Source of the DNA: Antedon mediterranea
Lineage: Eukaryota; Echinodermata; Crinoidea; Comatulida; Antedonidae
Direction: 5' to 3'
DNA: 64,000 nt
Assembly: GCF_964355755.1 (NCBI RefSeq)
Contig: NC_092676.1
Coordinates: forward strand, 2,588,288-2,652,287
In this document: piece after piece, positions 1 to 9,100 of the stretch
Layout: every line of letters starts with the position of its first letter
Position numbering within the stretch: the stretch's first letter is position 1
Made by a program: the position numbers and the translations under genes
The notes under the pieces: model-generated
What the model was told of the DNA's origin: nothing
What the model saw: only the letters and a program-made list of their open reading frames with translations
The model's database searches: none

Positions 1-105
1 GTCATGTTATGGTCAAATCATCGAGTCATGGAATGGCTGAGGTCGGTAGATTTGGCGGAGTATGCCCCCAACTTACGAGGCAGTGGGGTTCATGGTGCTT
101 TAATG
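1..105 (+). CDS. PPFIBP1: liprin-beta exon: N-terminal half of the last SAM domain (cut by window start)
   Basis: Reading from base 1 in frame 1 gives 35 codons, ending GSGVHGALM, followed directly by the donor GTAATG at 106. The residues cover the first helices of the last SAM domain (W-S-N-H-R-V-M-E-W-L...). The exon is open at its 5' side because the window begins inside it. The overlapping frame that runs through the splice site to about 254 is a shadow. Confidence 0.92.
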
Positions 106-3100
106 GTAATGTTGCAGATATTGCATTTAGTTTACTTAATTTTATCAAAAGATGTGTGTGGAACCTAATGATACAAGCTTGGTGGTATTGCGGTATGATG
201 GAAGAGTCTTACCAAATAACCACTAGCCAAGTGAAGATAATCTCAATAGTGTAGTAAAAAGAGGGTGTGGATTGATGCCTCTTTAAAAAAAAAAAACAAA
301 AAACCTCTAGCAAACCCGGGAGTTTACACTCTCAGACTGTCAACAGCAGACACCATTGCACTTTCCCAAACGAGTGGCTGTATTTACCATTCACACTTAA
401 GGGAAACACTTACTCTAAAAACTAAAAAAATCTCCTATCTTAGTAAATACAATTTAAGAGAAATACTAAAATATGTATTGAGTTAAGTGAAATACTTAAT
501 ATTCAAGGGAAATATTTCACTTAAGTGTGAATGGTGAATACGGCCACAGACCACACTATACTTTTTCCCAAACCAGACCCCATTGTACTTGCCTGATTTT
601 CACGGAGTTTGGCTTTGTGAGAGTAAACTGTATAAACTAAAACACCAATCGTAACATTTTTTTCAGGTATTGGAGCCACGTTTCTTGGCGGACACATTAG
701 CAGCGTTGCTTTGTATTCCTCCTACCAAGACTCTATTACGTCGTCATCTCAATACGCACTTTGTTTCATTGGTCACGTCAGAGTGTCAAGCCGAGAAACG
801 AGAAATTGAAAGGTTACCTACATTTGTGCCGTTAAATTCACTTGCCAAAATTAAGGTACGCACATTTCTTGTTTTTTATACATGATTAAAATCTGAGCAC
901 TCAAATTTAAAAACTTTAAAGGTGTGATGTGCCCAAATATGGTAGTGATATGTTTAAATATAGTAGTGATATGACATCATCATGTCCATATATGGGCACA
1001 TCACATTTTTTGTCACATAAAGTTTGATAGTGTAGACAGAGCTTTAGATGTTTTTAATAATTGGCTATCAATTGATGTATGTTGTGGTAACTTATTGTTT
1101 TACTGCAATATAGTCCAATCCAAGCTTTATAAGTACAGTTGTAATAAAAAGTTTAAATAACAATTTACCATTTCATTATGGTTGTGAATAAAAACCTTAA
1201 GCTAACACGGATTGAGAACAAATTATCCCGAAAAACTTGTGAATAACCAATATTTTTACTTTTTGAAATCAGCCAAAGAAAAGAGCATTTACTCGTAAGA
1301 AGCGTGGAGGTGAAGACGAAGATTACTTGTGCCCGTTTGACACGCCGCTACCTAGTTCAATGAAACTTGATGGCGTTATTAATGGCGCAAGCACGACAAA
1401 TAAAGTACCAAGCTATCTGACGGAAGTCCGCAGCACGGACATGGTCCATAAGCAACGAGATGAAATTAATCAGGTGTGTGATTGAAATGCGGAACGATTA
1501 CTGTTAGGATTTTTTTTTTTTCAAAAGTGCTTGGAATATTTCATTTCAAGATGTTTATACTCAGCTAAATGCAACCAAATAAACTTGGAGAATGGCTACG
1601 TTGGTTATCATGCCAAGTATTGCAAAAAGAAATTGATAGTATCATATCATTATCATGAATGACTTAATTAAGTATACTCTTAAGACATGCTACCAATTTT
1701 TCGGTTAAAATAACACACGATGGGACTAAACAGAAAGTCTTTGATACAATTTATAAACTAATTCCAACCAAATTTATGTCCCAAAACCATTGTTTTTTTA
1801 CGAAGCTGCCCAGAGTGTGAAAGATCAGATTTATTTAGTTCATTGTTCAATTTTGAAACTACTACAATTTTTTCCAATTTTTTTATAAAAAAGGTCAATA
1901 CATCTCTTTTGCTCAGTTTTATAACAGCATTTTCCTACCTCTTCCAGTTTTCTAATTTGTATTGTTTCCCCTATTGTTCCCCTGTTGTCTTTAAATCATT
2001 CAAACCACTTTCCTTTTGACAGAAATCAAATCATTGTGATTGTAAATAATTCATAATTTCTTTGTTTTTTTAACATTGGTGAATTGTCAGTGTTTATTCC
2101 CAAATTCTGTTTATCATAATTTATACTATATTTATCTTAATAACAAATCAAAATTCTTATATCAAATATATTATTTCATATTCATTTCATTGCAACATAC
2201 CATTGAATGTTGTATCATTATTCTTGCTATAATATCTTGAAACTTAATATATGCAAGTTCATTCTGTGTATATTAGCATAATAACCATTAATGATGCCAA
2301 ACATCTGGAGTCTTCACAAAGAATAATGCTTCTTCTATTATGCTATGTTCAGATTCTCATATTTTAATTGACTTAAAATTATGACTTGTGATTGGGCGTT
2401 AACAGAATCTAAGTCTGTATTTGATCATGAGGGCAGTATTTAGGTCTGTAGTATGAGCATTGAGCTGGTCCTAAACGCTATATCAAACTTTATGCGACAA
2501 AAAAATGTGATGATCCCGTATATGGACATGATGATGTCTTATTACTACCATATATTGGCACATCACACTTTTTTTGTCAAAATAGTTTGATAGTGTAGAC
2601 AGAGCTTTATAGATGAAGTATAGTTAATAGGTGGTAGTTGCTTTGCCACTGAGCCATAGTGTTCATATAGAGTTTTGGTTCGATTTTTTTCACCTTTTTC
2701 AGAGATATTAAGCCTTTAATCCTGTCAGATAAATTGTTAAAAATAATAAAGTAAAAATTATTTAGTGAAAATGTAATTATTTGACAAATGAATTGTGCAA
2801 ATTATTATTTATTTATTATTTTATTTTGTTTTTTTTTTAGTAGTAGCCTTAAATTGGTTATCTTTGTTTAACCATATTTATTCATTTTCTGCTCATATTT
2901 AGTTGTGATATTGCCATATTTAGTCATGATCTGCCCATATTTGGTCATGATCTACCATATTTAGTTATAATCAGCCCATATTTAGTCATGATCTGTCCAT
3001 ATTTAGTCATGATCTGCCCATATTTAGTCATGATCTGCCCATATTTAGTCATGATCTACCATATTTAGTTGTGATATTGCCATATTTAGTCATGATCTGC

Positions 3101-6100
3101 CCATATTTAGTCATGATCTACCATATTTAGTTATAATCAGCCCATATTTAGTCATGATCTGTCCATATTTAGTCATGATCTGCCCATATTTAGTCATGAT
3201 CTACCATATTTAGTTATAATCTGCCCATATTTAGTCATGAGCTGTCCATATTTAGTCATGATCTGCCCATATTTAGTCATGATCTGCCCATATTTAGTCA
3301 TGATCTACCATATTTAGTTGTGATATTGCCATATTTAGTCATGATCTGCCCATATTTAGTCATGATCTACCATATTTAGTTATAATCAGCCCATATTTAG
3401 TCATGATCTGTCCATATTTAGTCATGATCTGCCCATATTTAATTCAATCACAATTTGTTGGCCAAATATTCTGTGATAATCTGAACATAGCTGTACATAA
3501 ATAAATAATCGCAAACCGATACATGAATGTGACGCTTGTATGTATGCCTGTTAGCCTCTTGCATGGTTTATTCCGCTTCTCTAGGCCGAAGATAACCGTC
3601 GGAAACCAACACGTGTGCAGAGTCTGTACACACGGCGCGACGTGTACAATCCACGTGTATACGTCCATCCCAGAAGCGCTGTCATAACAAAGGTATAGGT
3701 GAATGTGGCACTGGTGTTTATCTCAATCGAACCAAACGGTTCGCATTTGAGACAATTGCTTTAGCTGGGACTGCACCGTGCGTCACTGCGCTTCATGTTA
3801 TGCAAATAACGAGGTTATGTGTTCGTGGTATTGACCTTTTAACTGCCAGAATTTTAATATTAACAAGTTTGCCCTCCACCTTGAGGTACAGTACAAGTTT
3901 CTCTCCCATACACAATTCTGAATATTCTGATTCCTGACAATAGGTGGCAGTGTTTACTTTGACTGCAAACTCAAAAAGAAATTTGGAAATGTAAAATTGT
4001 TAAGCCTCAAAAATAAATTTTTCTTAACGTTTAAAAATGGAAATTTTAAAATGCATTTCACGAAAAGTTTTGGCAGTTAAAAGCAATAACTCACATTGTC
4101 CTCATTTTTCACACTTCACTTTACTTTCCTTTAATTTTTGTTTTCTTTTCGTTTATTTTTGTTTTAGGTCATCGTAAGAAATTAAGGAGATTGTTTATTA
4201 TGCTTTGTGTGTGTGAAATGTGTTTTTTATTTATTCTCTTTTTCTTTTGAATGTAAAACAAGTTTACAAAAATGATTTGATCTTCTCAAGTTTTCAAAAT
4301 CCTTTTAAAAACAAAAACCCACCTTTTTACTTTATAACCGAATTTAAATCTCCTTTCATTTCCAAGCATTTCGAACAATCTGGTGATTGTTAAAAACACT
4401 ATATAAATGTAACAATAATACATTATGAACAAGAAGGGCACTCAGAGAGCGCAAGCCCCCGCCTTGGCATGGCATGTGTGCCGTACAGCTATGAAACCAT
4501 CCTTCAAAATCTTATGAATATCGGGAAAAAACTTTGTTAGTAATCCTGCTAACTAACAAATATACAAACATACAAACAAATAAACAAACAAACACACGCA
4601 CACTTCTATCTGTGGTAAAAATGTTTGACTTGTTTTACATTCAATAGAAAACGATGATTTGTAGTGTTAACAGTATCAACATTGTCGAAACATGCAAATT
4701 AACGATTAATTGTTATTTCTAGCATTTGCCGTATGTTGTACAAAGGTTCTTGCTTTGTTCATAAGACAAAGAAAAAACAAATATTCTTAATAATCTAAAA
4801 TTTCTTTTCGTATCATTATTTTCTTTTTGTTATGAATTCATCTTCATTTTCTTTTTGCATGATGAGTGATTTGCTGCTCTTTTGTGCTTATTTGCATATG
4901 GATAGGTACTCATTTGCATATGGCCAGGTGTTCATCTCTAAATCTACGTTCATTGATCATGTAGACTAGCCTCATAGATTAGTTATTAACTTTTTCTTTC
5001 CTTAATACTGATATTTCATTTTGAAATAAAATTTGTCATCAGTTGATTGTTCATTAGCCCAAATCTTAAATCTTTCTTTTGGATACCTTTCATTGTTCAA
5101 GTCCAAATCACACCTGTATGTAAATTATTCAAAACTAAATATACAATAAATATAATAACAAATATTACAGATAAGTTTTTTTCCTACTACAATATTTTAT
5201 TTTTCATTTGCTTTAAAACACTTTTAAAAAATATAACCGCACTTGTTCACCGAACTAAACTTTTTATATTACATAATAATCATAAATTATAAAATTAAAA
5301 TATAGAATTAAAGATATATAATTCCAATTTGTTTAAAGGCTTTGCTTAAAGTTACACAATTATGTAAATATGAGATTTATTTGGTATGAGAAGAAAAATC
5401 GTGATTTGTATTTAGAGGAAAAGTAAGTGGAAAGAGAGAGATGAGGAGAGAAAAATGGCGCAAGTTGTACTACTCTGCATGTTAAAGTATAAAAAGTATC
5501 GCATATTGTAAATTTCATCAATGCCTATATGTTTTGAGCTTTTTTATTTGTTTTTGTATTTCCTTTCCAGAACCTTTCATACAAATTGATGTATACCAAT
5601 TGTGCTTTGTGTTAGATGATATTTTTGTTGTAGAGCGTATTTTATTTATTTTTTATTATTTTATATTATAAAGTTGGTTATTTTTTTCACAGGATGTTCA
5701 AACACAAAAGCACTCACAAGCTATTGTTTACAGAATCATTCCATGCATATGGTGAATTGCAAAACAAATTAAATAACAATGTTTAATGTTCATTTGAATC
5801 CATGACAGTCTAATGATGTTTTTAAATTTACGATAGAGAAACGTTTTATAAGCATTTGTATTTTTCACTTGTATTTGTTTAAATCGTGAAAAACAACCCT
5901 ATTAGTCAAACTCAAATAAATTAACCTTTTTAATTTATCGGGATTTAACTGGAAGATACATGTCTGATATTTTTTTTAAAAAGGCCAATTTTTCAACTAC
6001 AAAAAAAAAATATTATAGACTGATTCACATTGAACAATAATGTGATGTATTATAAAACGTGTTTGCTGCCCTCAATATCATATATTGTAAATAGAAATGT

Positions 6101-9100
6101 ATTTATAGTATTATAAATGGGAACGATAATATTGCTATAATAACAGTATTATTGTTAGTGGTCTCCGAAAATGGATTTTGAATCTGTTTTTCACCATATA
6201 CTTTGAAATTACACAAATTAATGATGGTTCTAAAGAGTAAAGTAGCAAATTAAGTGACCCGGCTTGACAATATTGTGATATGAAACCAGGCCAGTTCACA
6301 AGTGGCCATTATTTGCTCGTCAGTTCTGTCAGGACAATCAAACTCTTTCTCATGTGTTTTATTGCTATCTGTGTATTGATTCAAAAACACATTGACAATA
6401 ATTTGACCATATTATCTTTCTACACGACGACAGTAGACGCACATATGGATGCTGAGAATATGCGTTTTTATTTGATGATATTTATGCCCTCCTTAAATGA
6501 ACGACATTTGGCTTTTTTTTATTGGTTCGTGCCCTTTTGTCAATAATACCGTAATATTGTTGATGACCAACAGCTGTGAGAGAAATAAAAGTATTTCTTA
6601 GTCATTTCTTATCGTAGAAATATTGGTTTATAAACAATGTGATAATAATTCTATTATATCTTTTATTGAAAATTAATTTTTATTCAGATCAGAAAAAATA
6701 AACTAATCAATAAATTATTACTGATTGAGCAATCATTGAGAAACATGATCGATAAATTGATCAATAATCTATATTAATTAATAACCAATCATGGAATATT
6801 GTACCTTGATCGAAACCAATTATTAAGCAACGCGATGGATACATTTATCAATAATCTATACTGAGTGACCAAGTATTATCATTGTTATTAATGAATATCG
6901 ATATCTATTTCTGGTCATTAAGCGATATAATGATAATTTTACCATTGATTTATTTGATATCCTATTCTACCAATATATTGTTATTTTGATAAGTTACATC
7001 ATTTAGACTGTCATAATGATTCTATTCTAAATGCTTACATAACATTTAATGGGGCCAGTCACAAAGGTATTATGATAATATAACCTAAAATTATATATAA
7101 ATATATATTATAATATACTGCTTGTTTATTATGCTATTACTATATACATTTTCATATATATTGGTTGCAACTATATATCTATATAACACATTATATTGGT
7201 GTATTATTCTAATTTTTCAGCACAATCAGACAAGGAATGGAAATGCACACGGGGGTGCCACCCCTATAGACAACTTTGGTGCTTTTTCGCAGGAAATTAA
7301 CTCACTGACAGTCAGTATAACCAGCAAATATATATTATTTTTTTGCCGCTCAAAAGTTCATAGTTGTTCACCATCTAATAAGAAAGCTTGTAATTTTATA
7401 GATACCACCTTTAATGAATGCAGCCTGATCGACATTACCCCCCTTTTCCTTATAAGGATGTCGTCTACCACCTCACGTCATACCCAATTCCTGCTGTGAA
7501 ATCTCAGCATCTTGTTTTAACACCTCCCACACCATGCTAACCCAAAATCATTCATAGTTTTGTTACCTTAAAAAATAACAATTCATTCTTGTAATTTTAT
7601 AGATACAAGTTTAATGATCGGCATAACCCCCCTTTTCCTTATAAGGATGTCGTCTACCACCTCACGTCATACCCCATTCCTGCTGTGAAATCTCAGCATC
7701 TTGTTTTAACACCTCCCACACCATGCTAACCCAAAATCATTCATAGTTTGTTACTCTGAAAATAAAAATGAATTCATACTTCCTTTTCTGTTTTTACTGA
7801 TTCTTCACTCTATTTTCTTTCTTTTTTCAGCTTATTCTATCCTTCTTCTCCATACATTCTATTTAAACTTTTATCTACCTTAACGTCGCTAACTACCTGT
7901 TTAGAAAAGTTGCATATGATTCCATTAATTCTGCTCATAATTAAATTAATTATAAAGTCATCATGAAGTTAAAAGGGTTGAAAGTTGTAAATTTCCTGGC
8001 AAAAGTAGAGAATTTCGAATAAAGCCATAGATATAAATAATTAACTTTGAATAAGAGAAACAAATCTATTTATACATACATATATAATAAATCATACATT
8101 ATTTAATACATATTTATCTCTGAAGATTTATTCATTTTTAGATATATTTCAAATTCTTTGTGAGAAAACCTCGTAAGATCGTTTATTCAATTGTGCATCA
8201 AATAGTAATTACCACTCTTTAATCGGTTGAGATAATTGGCGGTATGCTTTAAAGCTTCAGTAGATGATTACGACGCATTAGTCTCATGCTATCATACCAC
8301 TGTTACACTATCTAGTATATTACCGGTCTTGTGACCTTCTTGTTATGTTCGACCATAAATAGTACCGAGTTCGCGACCTTTCCTCTATCTACTTATCCGT
8401 TCTTTTCTGTTGTTATTCTGTCTGTAATTAAAGCTTTGTTGAGATCTTTTCTTCTAACCATACTTTCTGTTTATCATTTCTTTTTCTGTAAGATCTCCTT
8501 TTCTATCTTTCCTCTCTTCTTCCTTCTATTGAATGTTTTCCATTTGTTATCTCTTTCTTTTCTCTCTCCACTTTTATCCTTTCTTATCTGTTTCTTTTAT
8601 TTTGTCATCTTTTTTCCCAACAAATCACTCTTCCTCCTTCCTTTTTTGTTTCCTTTTCTACCTCTATTCCTTCTCTCTATACTTTATTTACTTGTTCATT
8701 TCTTTTTCTTCTTCAGTGTTTGTCTCTTCTTCTTCTAATCTTTCCCTCTATCCTTTCCCTTCACTCTATTTCTTTTTTTTACTTTTCATCCTACATACTT
8801 TCTCTGATTGTAACCTTTTACTCTTGTTTTCGCTCTCATCATTATCTAATTCCCATCAACATGATAATAATCTTTGCAACAAAGGGACATCTAAACATTA
8901 TTATCGCTACATTATCTGTACATATGTATATAATGGGAGGTATTATGAGTTGATTGTCTATCCTGGATTATATTTCTCAACAATCTTTCTGTGTATACGT
9001 ACAAATGATGCATATTACATAATGCCCTGTGCTGTAGGTTCACTCAGAAAACCTTACATTTCCTATACTGTAAGTCTATAGTTATTTAAACTCCATTAAA

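Larger units (their letters stand above)
1474..3584 (+). other. PPFIBP1: liprin-beta intron 3
   Basis: AT-rich intron of 2111 bp. It holds MITE family A copy 2 and the 21-bp satellite. Elsewhere I see only A/T runs and no further exon with matching phase. Confidence 0.8.

Noticed and set aside
9-254. 81-residue frame starting at 9
   Set aside because: Wrong frame over the liprin-beta exon 1-105 and runs on into intron; the true frame begins at base 1.
2890-3445. CRISPR-like array (regular ~21-bp repeats)
   Set aside because: No spacers: units are directly adjacent variants of one sequence, and the region is a eukaryotic intron.
7122-7499. 125-residue frame around liprin-beta exon 5
   Set aside because: Only 7221-7310 is supported as exon; the flanking parts are intron read-through.
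8331-9081. Phenylalanine/leucine/serine-rich membrane-like proteins
   Set aside because: Translation of a pyrimidine-rich tract inside liprin-beta intron 5; three overlapping frames show the same bias.
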